The position numbers were made by a program, and so were the translations under genes. A model generated the notes under the pieces. That model made no database searches and was not told where the DNA came from. It saw only the letters and a list, made by a program, of their open reading frames with translations. This document shows, piece by piece, positions 51,420 to 58,553 of a stretch of DNA of 64,000 nucleotides (the stretch's first letter is position 1; the number at the start of each line of letters is the position of its first letter). Source of the stretch: Bacillota bacterium (GTDB lineage Bacteria > Bacillota > Clostridia > Lachnospirales > Lachnospiraceae); contig JAEXOU010000005.1 of the NCBI GenBank assembly GCA_023439125.1, forward strand, positions 558,001 through 622,000, read 5' to 3'.

Positions 51420-52283
51420 CTAGTTTGTTACTTGAATCAATCCAACCATGCTTCCGCGTTTTCCTTGTGTTGCTCGATGGGAAAAGAATAAATCTGTATG
51501 ACACATCGTACACAAACCAGATACTACTACATTCTCCTGCTTTAATCCAGCTTCTAGTAAAATCAGTCGATTTGCTTCCCATAAATCTAAGTGATATTTA
51601 AGTTCATCTTCTGTATTTACTCCATCGCATTGTAAAATTTTCGCACATTGTTCCTTTGAAAAATTTGCTTCAAAGGCATCGGCTACATCCTTACTAACTT
51701 CATAACACTCTGGTCCAATGCAAGGGCCAATGACTGCAATCATATCTTCCGGACGGCAAGAATACTCTTCCACCATCTTGCGAACAGTTACTGCTCCAAT
51801 TTTTTGTACTGTTCCTTTCCATCCAGAATGAGTTGCTCCCACACTCCTTGTTTTTGGATCAACAAATAGAATTGGTACACAATCAGCACAAAATACGATT
51901 AAAGGAACGTTACTCTCATTTGTAATATGACCATCGATCTGCGTATACGTACGTTCTCTCGTAATTCCCATACCACAATTATCCTTTGTGGCAACACGGA
52001 CATTTGCTTTATGGACTTGGTCGGTAAATACAAGATTTTTTTCATTGACACCGATTGCTTCGCATAATAAACGATAGTTTTCATAAACATTAGTCTCTGA
52101 GTCTCCGCGGTTAAATCCAAGATTCATTGATTCATAAATACCACTACTTACTCCACCTAAACGGGTAGAAAATCCATGAGAAACAAAATCAAATTGCTCT
52201 AAGATTGGAAATGAAATATAAGGTGTATTATTTTTGTCATTATAAACTAAATCAGCATATTGTGTTAACTTTTCTCTTCTCAT
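51420..52283 (-). CDS. pgeF: YfiH/PgeF-family multicopper oxidase-like enzyme
   Basis: 287 residues. Metal ligand motifs VFCADCVPILF, GATHSGWKGTVQ and IGPCIGPECYEV match the family; a C-terminal CTMCHTDLFFSHR follows. Members have been described as purine nucleoside phosphorylase/adenosine deaminase and, in E. coli, as an editing enzyme for peptidoglycan precursors. Older name polyphenol oxidase. Last of the rnhB-yraN series. Confidence 0.9.
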   Translation of the reverse strand: MRREKLTQYADLVYNDKNNTPYISFPILEQFDFVSHGFSTRLGGVSSGIYESMNLGFNRGDSETNVYENYRLLCEAIGVNEKNLVFTDQVHKANVRVATKDNCGMGITRERTYTQIDGHITNESNVPLIVFCADCVPILFVDPKTRSVGATHSGWKGTVQKIGAVTVRKMVEEYSCRPEDMIAVIGPCIGPECYEVSKDVADAFEANFSKEQCAKILQCDGVNTEDELKYHLDLWEANRLILLEAGLKQENVVVSGLCTMCHTDLFFSHRATQGKRGSMVGLIQVTN

Positions 52284-52328
52284 ATTTTCTCCTTACGTTA
52301 CATATTACTTTTGTTTTACATGGTTTTA

Positions 52329-52682
52329 CTATATTAATGCATCATATGCATTCTTTATTATTTCGATGTTCTCTCCAACTAAAACAACAACGTCAAATCG
52401 ACAAGGAGTATCCTCTCCGTATCCGTGCGAGAGCAAATAAAATCTTGCACATTGTACGATTTTACGTTGTTTATGTTTTGTAACAGATTCCGAAGGAAAT
52501 CCACATTCGTGATTCCATCGGTATTTTACTTCAATAAAAGCAAGATAATTGCCATCCTTTGCTATTATGTCAATTTCTCCTGCTCTCGTAAAAAAGTTTC
52601 TTTCTAGGATTGTAAATCCAAGCTTCTTCAGATAGTGGATTGCCTCAGTTTCTTTCGAGTTGCCAACCACTCTCTTATTCAT
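52329..52682 (-). CDS. YraN-family endonuclease-like protein
   Basis: 117 residues. Restriction-like fold motif GEIDIIAKDGNYLAFIEVKYR (E..D...EVK), then CRFDVV. Widespread protein of unknown role, nearly always beside rnhB. Its ATG is adjacent to the stop of the FlhB-like gene. Confidence 0.93.
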   Translation of the reverse strand: MNKRVVGNSKETEAIHYLKKLGFTILERNFFTRAGEIDIIAKDGNYLAFIEVKYRWNHECGFPSESVTKHKQRKIVQCARFYLLSHGYGEDTPCRFDVVVLVGENIEIIKNAYDALI

Positions 52683-52976
52683 CTATTGATCTCCCATAAC
52701 TTTACCCTTTAGGGTGTCCATCTTATCAACAAAAACTAACACTTCTGCAACCACCTGATATAGTTCCTTTGGAATATAGTCTCCTATATCAAGCTTTGAT
52801 AAAGTATTCGCTAACTTTTCATCCTTATGGACTGGAACTTGATTATCTTGCGCCTTCTCAATCATACGATCAGCGACGTATCCATGTCCACTAGCAATAA
52901 TCTTAGGTGCTTCATCATTTGGTTCATACGACAAAGCAATCGCTGTTTTTTTCTTATTCCCATCACTCTGTCCCAA
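52683..52976 (-). CDS. Stand-alone FlhB C-terminal-like protein
   Basis: 97 residues that match the cytoplasmic domain of FlhB/EscU: AIALSYEPNDEAPKIIASGHGYVADRMIEKA, then NQVPVHKDEKLANTLSKLDIGDYIPKELYQVVAEVLVFV. The NPTH autocleavage site is absent; the protein begins just after that point. Equivalent to B. subtilis YlqH, with unknown function. Starts with TTG at 52976; GGAGG is 8 bases upstream. Confidence 0.9.
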   Translation of the reverse strand: MGQSDGNKKKTAIALSYEPNDEAPKIIASGHGYVADRMIEKAQDNQVPVHKDEKLANTLSKLDIGDYIPKELYQVVAEVLVFVDKMDTLKGKVMGDQ

Positions 52977-53013
52977 AATAGCTTCCTCCTATGACGAATA
53001 TATTTCAATTGAA

Positions 53014-53781
53014 TCACTTGTCAGCAATAAAATTTTTAATAAAGGTAGCTCGGTGAATTGGGGACGGCCCAATTTCCTTTAATGCTTTAATATGGTCTGC
53101 TGAGCCATACCCTTTATTCGAAAAAAATCCATAGCCAGGAAATACTTTATCATAATCCACCATAAGCCGATCTCTTGTAACTTTTGCTACGATACTCGCT
53201 GCTGCAATCGAAGCGCTTTTTGCATCTCCCTTAATAATTGGAACTTGCTTGATTGGCACATTTGGAATCGTAACAGCATCATTCAATAAAAGTGACGGTT
53301 TCACTTTTAACTGCTCAATTGCTTTTCTCATAGCTTCATAGGTTGCTTGTAATATATTAATTTCATCAATGGTCTCATGAGAAGAACTTCCGATTCCAAC
53401 CGAAACTGCCTTTTGCATAATCTCATCATACAATGTTTCTCGCATCTTTTCGCTAAGTTGTTTGGAATCATTCAGATATAAAATATCACAGTCTTTCGGC
53501 AAAATAACGGCACATGCAATGACAGGACCAGCCAAAGGTCCTCGACCTACTTCATCTATTCCACAGATATATTCATGATCGTCGTATTTAAGTTCATAAG
53601 TCATCATTGTCTGCATACGTTTCTTTTCATTTTCCAGCTGATCTAGTTGTTTTTGATACTTTACAATTAGTTTTCGAACTCCTTCGCGTTCTTCTGATTC
53701 GTATGCCTGTATTAAAACGCCTAAATCTTCAACTTTACATTGCTTAAACTCTTGAGTAATCTCTGAAATTTTCTTCTGCAT
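53014..53781 (-). CDS. rnhB: Ribonuclease HII
   Basis: 255 residues. ICGIDEVGRGPLAGPVIACAVIL carries the catalytic Asp-Glu, DSKQLSEKMR and NDAVTIPNVPIKQV follow. Removes misincorporated ribonucleotides and RNA primers. An N-terminal helical extension of ~70 residues is typical of Firmicutes. 13 bases after ylqF. Confidence 0.97.
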   Translation of the reverse strand: MQKKISEITQEFKQCKVEDLGVLIQAYESEEREGVRKLIVKYQKQLDQLENEKKRMQTMMTYELKYDDHEYICGIDEVGRGPLAGPVIACAVILPKDCDILYLNDSKQLSEKMRETLYDEIMQKAVSVGIGSSSHETIDEINILQATYEAMRKAIEQLKVKPSLLLNDAVTIPNVPIKQVPIIKGDAKSASIAAASIVAKVTRDRLMVDYDKVFPGYGFFSNKGYGSADHIKALKEIGPSPIHRATFIKNFIADK

Positions 53782-53793
53782 ATCTACCTTCTT

Positions 53794-54987
53794 CTATCGT
53801 CCTTTGCGACTACTTGGTTTTGAGCTTTTTCTAACAGTTGCAGTTTTCTTTATACCAACTGATTTATCAGTTTTTGTAATCTTTCTTGTTCCAGTTGATT
53901 TATCAGTTTTTGTAATCTTTCTTGTTCCAGCTGATTTTTCAGTCTTTGTAATTTTTCTAGTTTCAGCTGATTTATCAGTTTTTGTAGTCTTTCTTGTTCC
54001 AGTTGATTTTGCTACTCCCTTATTACGACTCCCAACTGTTTTTGCCTTTTCAATTCGAAGTTCTTTCGCTTCAGCTTTCTTAATCGTAGCTCGTTTCACA
54101 GGTTTCTTATCTTCTAGACTTCTTTGGCGTTCTTCCTCTTTTACCATATTCGGAGTTTCCAACGAAATACGTTCAATACGCCCATTTCTAAAATCATCAA
54201 GTACAAATCCAGCAGCTTTTGTTAAATCAAATAGTCCTCCACGTAACAAACATCCACGTTTTTTCGCAATATGCTCTAATGTAATAACGGCGTCAGGATT
54301 CTCTTCGATTTCATATTTTTTTGCTAATACGCCTGGATACTCCTTCAATAAATACAAACATAGTTCATACGCCAAATCTGTCGGTACTAAAATATCGTCA
54401 TTAATGGAACCAATAAATGCAATACGCATACCAATTCTTTGATCTTCAAACTTCGGCCACAATATACCTGGTGTATCTAACAACTCTACATTTTTGTTCA
54501 AACGAATCCATTGCTTTCCTTTTGTCACACCTGGCTTATTTCCGGTCTTAGCACAAGCTTTTCCAGCAAAGCTATTAATAAATGTTGATTTTCCGACGTT
54601 TGGTATACCAACAATCATCGCACGTATTGGTCGATTCATAATTCCCTTTTGACGATCGCGTTCTGTCTTTTCCTTACATGCTTCCTGAATTACTTCATGG
54701 ACATTACGAACACCATTACCTGATTTTGAATTAACATAAGTAACAAACCATCCTTTACTTTCGTAATATGCTCTCCATTGATCAGTAACAGATGGATCTG
54801 CTAAATCGTATTTATTCATTAAGATAATTCTTGATTTATTTTTAGCAATACGGTCAATATCTGGATTCTTACTACTATAAGGTATTCTTGCATCGACTAA
54901 TTCAATGACTACATCAATTAGCGCAACGTCTTCCTCCATCTGTCTTCTAGCTTTTGACATATGCCCTGGGTACCATTGAAAATGCAT
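53794..54987 (-). CDS. rbgA: Ribosome biogenesis GTPase YlqF (RbgA) with repeat tail
   Basis: 397 residues against ~280 normally. Circularly permuted GTPase: NKYDLAD (G4), MIVGIPNVGKSTFINSF (G1), TKGKQWIRLNKNVELLDTPGILWPKF (G2-G3). Needed for late 50S assembly. The C-terminal ~100 residues are a Lys/Thr-rich tail with 12-residue units like KSTGTRKITKTD, probably RNA-binding and disordered (inference). Upstream of rnhB as usual. Confidence 0.95.
   Translation of the reverse strand: MHFQWYPGHMSKARRQMEEDVALIDVVIELVDARIPYSSKNPDIDRIAKNKSRIILMNKYDLADPSVTDQWRAYYESKGWFVTYVNSKSGNGVRNVHEVIQEACKEKTERDRQKGIMNRPIRAMIVGIPNVGKSTFINSFAGKACAKTGNKPGVTKGKQWIRLNKNVELLDTPGILWPKFEDQRIGMRIAFIGSINDDILVPTDLAYELCLYLLKEYPGVLAKKYEIEENPDAVITLEHIAKKRGCLLRGGLFDLTKAAGFVLDDFRNGRIERISLETPNMVKEEERQRSLEDKKPVKRATIKKAEAKELRIEKAKTVGSRNKGVAKSTGTRKTTKTDKSAETRKITKTEKSAGTRKITKTDKSTGTRKITKTDKSVGIKKTATVRKSSKPSSRKGR
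53855..54012 (-). repeat. 36-base tandem repeats within ylqF
   Basis: Four full 36-base units at 53855, 53891, 53927 and 53963 plus a partial one, encoding 12-residue Lys/Thr repeats in frame. Unit length keeps the frame when copies are gained or lost. Confidence 0.9.
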
Positions 54988-55022
54988 TTCATTTCCTCTC
55001 TTTCTCTACATAAGCTGTCATA

Positions 55023-55700
55023 TTAATTCATCTCAACTTCAGCTTTCGTTCCGTTTTCCGCTTTCGTTACAACTTCATCTTTGGTTTCAGTTTCAATAAT
55101 TTCTTCCTCTTCGACAGCTTTTTCATACATATTAATCTTATTAACAAAATCGAATGGGCTTAAGCGTAGCCAAGCCTTACCAATAATATCGTCAAAAACC
55201 ACATTTGCTATATTAGCAAATCTAGAATCTTCACTATTGTTTCGATTATCACCAAGAACGAAGTATTCATTCTCTTCTAATGTGATCTTATCGTCGGCTA
55301 GTCCACCTATTAAAATAGGATCAGTAATCATAGGCTCCTTAAGTAGTTCATCATTAATATAGACATATCCCTCTTTAATTTGAACAGTTTCTCCCGGAAG
55401 TCCAATCACACGCTTTATATTATAATAACTATGTTCATCACCACTTTGCTTAAATACAACAACATCAAAACGTTTTGGTTTTCCAAATTTATATGCTAAT
55501 TTGTTAATAATGATTTTATCATCTTTCTCAAGAGTAATATGCATTGATTCCCCAAGCATCGTTGTTTTTTCTAATGCAAAATTTATGATAAAATAAGCAA
55601 GACCAATGACAGCTGCGATCTCAATTATCCAAAGAGCGATTCGTAAAATAAGCTTTTTCTGTCTTGAACGCTTCCGATCTCGATCTAAATCAAATTTCAT
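55023..55700 (-). CDS. lepB: Signal peptidase I
   Basis: About 225 residues. One N-terminal membrane helix, catalytic Ser in LGESMHITL and Lys in YYNIKRVIGLPGETV, and FVLGDNRNNSEDSR. Cleaves signal peptides on the outer face. The frame runs up to 55742, but AGGAGG about ten bases before the ATG at 55700 is the likely initiator. Acidic C-terminal tail (EEEEIIETETKDE) is unusual. 35 bases upstream of ylqF. Confidence 0.95.
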   Translation of the reverse strand: MKFDLDRDRKRSRQKKLILRIALWIIEIAAVIGLAYFIINFALEKTTMLGESMHITLEKDDKIIINKLAYKFGKPKRFDVVVFKQSGDEHSYYNIKRVIGLPGETVQIKEGYVYINDELLKEPMITDPILIGGLADDKITLEENEYFVLGDNRNNSEDSRFANIANVVFDDIIGKAWLRLSPFDFVNKINMYEKAVEEEEIIETETKDEVVTKAENGTKAEVEMN

Positions 55701-55765
55701 TCCATTACTTCCTCCTAGATTTAAAACTGAATTTCTAGCCAATTATTTTCTTAATTGTTCATCTT

Positions 55766-55794
55766 ATTATATCCGACTTTATAGTCTATGTCAA
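55766..55794 (-). promoter_or_regulatory. Strong sigma-A promoter of the lepB-ylqF-rnhB operon
   Basis: Minus strand TTGACA (55789-55794), 17 bases, TATAAT (55766-55771): full match, 65 bases before the lepB start. Confidence 0.85.
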
Positions 55795-55840
55795 AAAAAC
55801 TTACCTAAGTCAAAAGACAGAATTGCTTTACTTTAAAAAT

Positions 55841-55861
55841 GGGACTGTCTACGACAGTCCC
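55841..55861 (-). terminator. Terminator of the chemoreceptor gene
   Basis: GGGACTGTC / GACAGTCCC with a TAC loop, followed on the minus strand by ATTTTTAAA; 17 bases after the stop. Confidence 0.85.
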
Positions 55862-55877
55862 ACGATTGCTTTATATA

Positions 55878-57662
55878 TTAAAGCTTGAATACTTCTAATT
55901 GTTTGTCCAAATCATATGCAATTTCTTTTAACGCTTCTGAAGATTGAGCAAGCTCATTTACCGTAGTATCTAAGTCTTGTATGGAAGCTGAAGTTTGTTG
56001 AGTTACAGCTGCACTGTCTTGTGAAAGTGAATTCAACGCATCAATAACATGAACAATCGCATTTTGTGATTCGTTTAACTCATTTGTTTTCGCACGAATT
56101 CCTTTCACGTTATGAGCTGCTGTATTAATGCCATCGCTTATTGACTCAAAATTCACCTTGGTTTGTTGTAAACAAGTCTGTTGATGATCAACATTCGCCT
56201 TAACTTCTTTCATGATTTCCACAGTTGTATTAGACTCATATAATAATCTTTGAATGATTGTCTCAATCTCATTAGCATACGCTCTTGATTGGTCAGCAAG
56301 TTTTCTTATTTGTTCTGCAACAACACTGAATCCCATACCAGCAGAACCAGCTCTAGCTGCTTCAATACTAGCATTCAGAGATAAGAGATCTGTTTCTTCT
56401 GCAATTGACCGAATCAATTCTACTGCTTTTTTAATATCTTGAGCTGACTTATTCGTAATATCCGTTTGCTTCGCAATTTTCTCGATGGATACAAATGTTT
56501 GCTCATTGGAATGATTCAACTGTTGCAAAATATCGGATGACTTATGTTCCGCTAAAGACATTGTCTCTGATAGCTGTGTCAATTCATCCATTGTAGTCAT
56601 AATATTACTTACTTGATTTCCAATAATCGTAATATTTTCTGAAGCAGTATTCGTCTGATTTGCTTGCGTTTGAACTTGGGTAGCTATTTCACCCATTGCA
56701 TCCGATATTTCCATAATTGTCTGATCCGTAATTGCTGAAGCAGATGCTACCGTAGCAGAAGATTCCACCAATTCACGGGTTGATACCTTAATTTTACTCA
56801 CTATTTCTATCAATTGTTGTTGCAAAGATGATGATTTTTGGAGTATCTGACCAATTTCATCTTTACTCTTTAAATGTTTACTCGATAATGAAGTTGAAAG
56901 GTTACCTTCTGAAATATCAGATAGAAAATGTTTTGCATACTTCATACGTTTACTTAATCTAGAGGAACTTATTACCGTAACAAAACCTGAAATGATAATA
57001 ATACATGATGAGAATAGAAGAATTCTCATTGTATTCGACTTAATTTGTGCCTGTACTTCATTATACCCTTTACCAGCAAAAACCATTCCAGCTATCTTAT
57101 CATGTTCTCCATATAGCGGTGTGTAATATGCATAATAGCGTACACCTTCAATGATTAATGAGTCACTAAAATATGTATTTCCCTCAAATTCAACATATTG
57201 ACGTATACTTTCGTCAACTGAGGTTGCAAATGCTCGTGTACCATTCTCTTTCTTGATGGATGTTACCATTCTCATACCATCAAAATATAAAGTACAATCA
57301 AATCCAGATGTCTCTTTAATAGAATCAACAAGGCGATGCTCACCAGAAACACGTTGTTTACCTTTATAAATACCACCTGATATATTTCTCGTATAATCAC
57401 CTGGATACATACTATCATAAGAGCCAACTAAGGAACCCGTAACGAACTTTAACGAATTCTCAAGTTCATTTTTAATACTATCATTCAAAACCTTTGTACT
57501 AAAACTTGTTAGTACAACATCTAAGATCAAAAGAGGAAGTAATCCAAGAGCAAGAAGTTTTATAATAATGCTAGAATGTGTTGTCTTAGACAAACGTTTT
57601 TCTTTTCTTACTTTTTTCTCTTTTGAATGATGTTTCTGATTTAATATTCGCTTCTTTTTCAT
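55878..57662 (-). CDS. Methyl-accepting chemotaxis protein
   Basis: 594 residues. Basic N-terminus, membrane helix at about 33-52, an extracellular single-Cache-type sensor (about 53-205, with AFATSVDESIRQYVEF and YYAYYTPLYGEHDKIAGMVFAG), second helix at about 208-228, HAMP, and a long cytoplasmic coiled coil with the conserved tip EETDLLSLNASIEAARAGSAG. Senses a small ligand and signals to CheA/CheW. No other chemotaxis genes are near. It lies between rplS and lepB, which are usually neighbours. Confidence 0.93.
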   Translation of the reverse strand: MKKKRILNQKHHSKEKKVRKEKRLSKTTHSSIIIKLLALGLLPLLILDVVLTSFSTKVLNDSIKNELENSLKFVTGSLVGSYDSMYPGDYTRNISGGIYKGKQRVSGEHRLVDSIKETSGFDCTLYFDGMRMVTSIKKENGTRAFATSVDESIRQYVEFEGNTYFSDSLIIEGVRYYAYYTPLYGEHDKIAGMVFAGKGYNEVQAQIKSNTMRILLFSSCIIIISGFVTVISSSRLSKRMKYAKHFLSDISEGNLSTSLSSKHLKSKDEIGQILQKSSSLQQQLIEIVSKIKVSTRELVESSATVASASAITDQTIMEISDAMGEIATQVQTQANQTNTASENITIIGNQVSNIMTTMDELTQLSETMSLAEHKSSDILQQLNHSNEQTFVSIEKIAKQTDITNKSAQDIKKAVELIRSIAEETDLLSLNASIEAARAGSAGMGFSVVAEQIRKLADQSRAYANEIETIIQRLLYESNTTVEIMKEVKANVDHQQTCLQQTKVNFESISDGINTAAHNVKGIRAKTNELNESQNAIVHVIDALNSLSQDSAAVTQQTSASIQDLDTTVNELAQSSEALKEIAYDLDKQLEVFKL

Positions 57663-57861
57663 TCTTTAATCCTTTCTCATTTTGATTTGAATGACATTAA
57701 AATCATCCTACCTATATATTATACAATTTTTCAAAAAATTTAAAGATATTTCGAAAAATTTTATATATTTGTAACAAATTTAGGTTTTTTTGTAAATTTA
57801 TTTTACTTTTTTTTCTAATTTGTTGTGTTATTTAAATTTAAAAGACAATTTTACTTATCCA
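57663..57861. other. Very AT-rich leader of the chemoreceptor gene
   Basis: Contains a TATAAT hexamer on the minus strand (57718-57723) without a good -35; also no sigma-D type GCCGATAA. Otherwise I see no feature. Confidence 0.4.
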
Positions 57862-57933
57862 AGCATACTGTTATGAAGTCATTAGTACTTTGGACCTATT
57901 TTTTAGCCCTTACGTACCGATTAGAACGTCATT
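57862..57933. repeat. Repeat A, copy 3 (core fragment)
   Basis: Matches the centre of A1 and A2: AGCATACTGTTATGAAGTC, then TTAGTACTT and CTTACGTACCG; the outer long arms are missing. It still forms an imperfect hairpin. Confidence 0.75.
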
Positions 57934-57941
57934 TAACTTTT

Positions 57942-57984
57942 TTTATTTCATAGGGAAGTTTAAAGAACTTTCCTATGAAATAAA
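57942..57984. repeat. Palindromic repeat C, copy 3
   Basis: Arms 57942-57960 and 57966-57984 match at 18 of 19 positions (the exception would be a G-U pair), loop TAAAG. Very similar to 62650-62692. Confidence 0.85.
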
Positions 57985-57990
57985 AAAAAA

Positions 57991-58014
57991 GAAGGTAGTA
58001 TCACTACTACCTTC
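57991..58014 (-). terminator. Terminator of rplS
   Basis: GAAGGTAGTA / TACTACCTTC with a TCAC loop, then nine T on the minus strand; about 42 bases after the rplS stop. Confidence 0.9.
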
Positions 58015-58055
58015 TTCTCTCTACTAATTTATTAGTAACTTCCGTTACATAAGAA

Positions 58056-58403
58056 TTATTTAACTAATTCTTTAACCTTAGCAGCCTTACCAACTCTCTT
58101 ACGTAAGTAAGTTAATTTAGCTCTTCTAACTTTACCATGACGAACAACTTCAATCTTTTCTACGATTGGGCTGTGTACTGGCCAAGTTTTTTCAACGCCA
58201 ACACCGTTTGAGCTCTTTCTTACTGTGAAAGTTTCTCTAGCGCCACCGTTTTGTCTCTTTAATACTGTACCTTCGAAAACCTGAGTTCTTTCACGGTTAC
58301 CTTCTTTAACTTTAGCAAATACTCTAACTGTATCACCAACGTTAAATTGAGTTAATTCTGACTTTAACTGTGCATCTTCGATGCTTTTAATAATCTGGTT
58401 CAT
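58056..58403 (-). CDS. rplS: Ribosomal protein L19
   Basis: 115 residues, normal length. Conserved FNVGDTVRVFAKVKEGNRERTQVFEG, ETFTVRKSSNGVGVEKTWPVHSP and KVRRAKLTYLR. Sits at the 30S-50S interface. RBS AAGGAGG. The usual partners rimM and trmD are not on its 5' side here: an SPFH gene precedes it. It has its own promoter, leader and terminator, thus is monocistronic. Confidence 0.97.
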   Translation of the reverse strand: MNQIIKSIEDAQLKSELTQFNVGDTVRVFAKVKEGNRERTQVFEGTVLKRQNGGARETFTVRKSSNGVGVEKTWPVHSPIVEKIEVVRHGKVRRAKLTYLRKRVGKAAKVKELVK

Positions 58404-58475
58404 TTTGTGACCTCCTTAATATTAGATGTTCTTACTACATCTCATTTTCCGTACAGAGGAACATCCTGTCTCACA
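58404..58475 (-). ncRNA. Likely ribosomal protein L19 leader
   Basis: The rplS leader (about 70 bases) has GATGTTC near its 5' end (58459-58465) that pairs with GAACATC (58425-58431) just before the RBS, enclosing a smaller fold. L19 leaders in Firmicutes are known autoregulatory elements in this position. I have not verified the consensus. Confidence 0.5.
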
Positions 58476-58482
58476 ATTTGCT

Positions 58483-58511
58483 ATTATAACATAGGAGTCA
58501 TAGAAATGCAA
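58483..58511 (-). promoter_or_regulatory. Promoter of rplS
   Basis: Minus strand TTGCAT (58506-58511), 17 bases, TATAAT (58483-58488). Confidence 0.75.
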
Positions 58512-58553
58512 GATTATTTTTATCGTAAACATATTTACTTAGTTGTACAAAAA

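Noticed and set aside
53855..54012. CRISPR-like spacing of 36-base repeats
   Set aside because: The units are contiguous without spacers, in frame and inside the ylqF coding region.
53804..54442. 212-codon plus-strand ORF opposite ylqF
   Set aside because: Repeats of VFVIFLVPVDLS are the antisense reading of the Lys/Thr repeats in ylqF.
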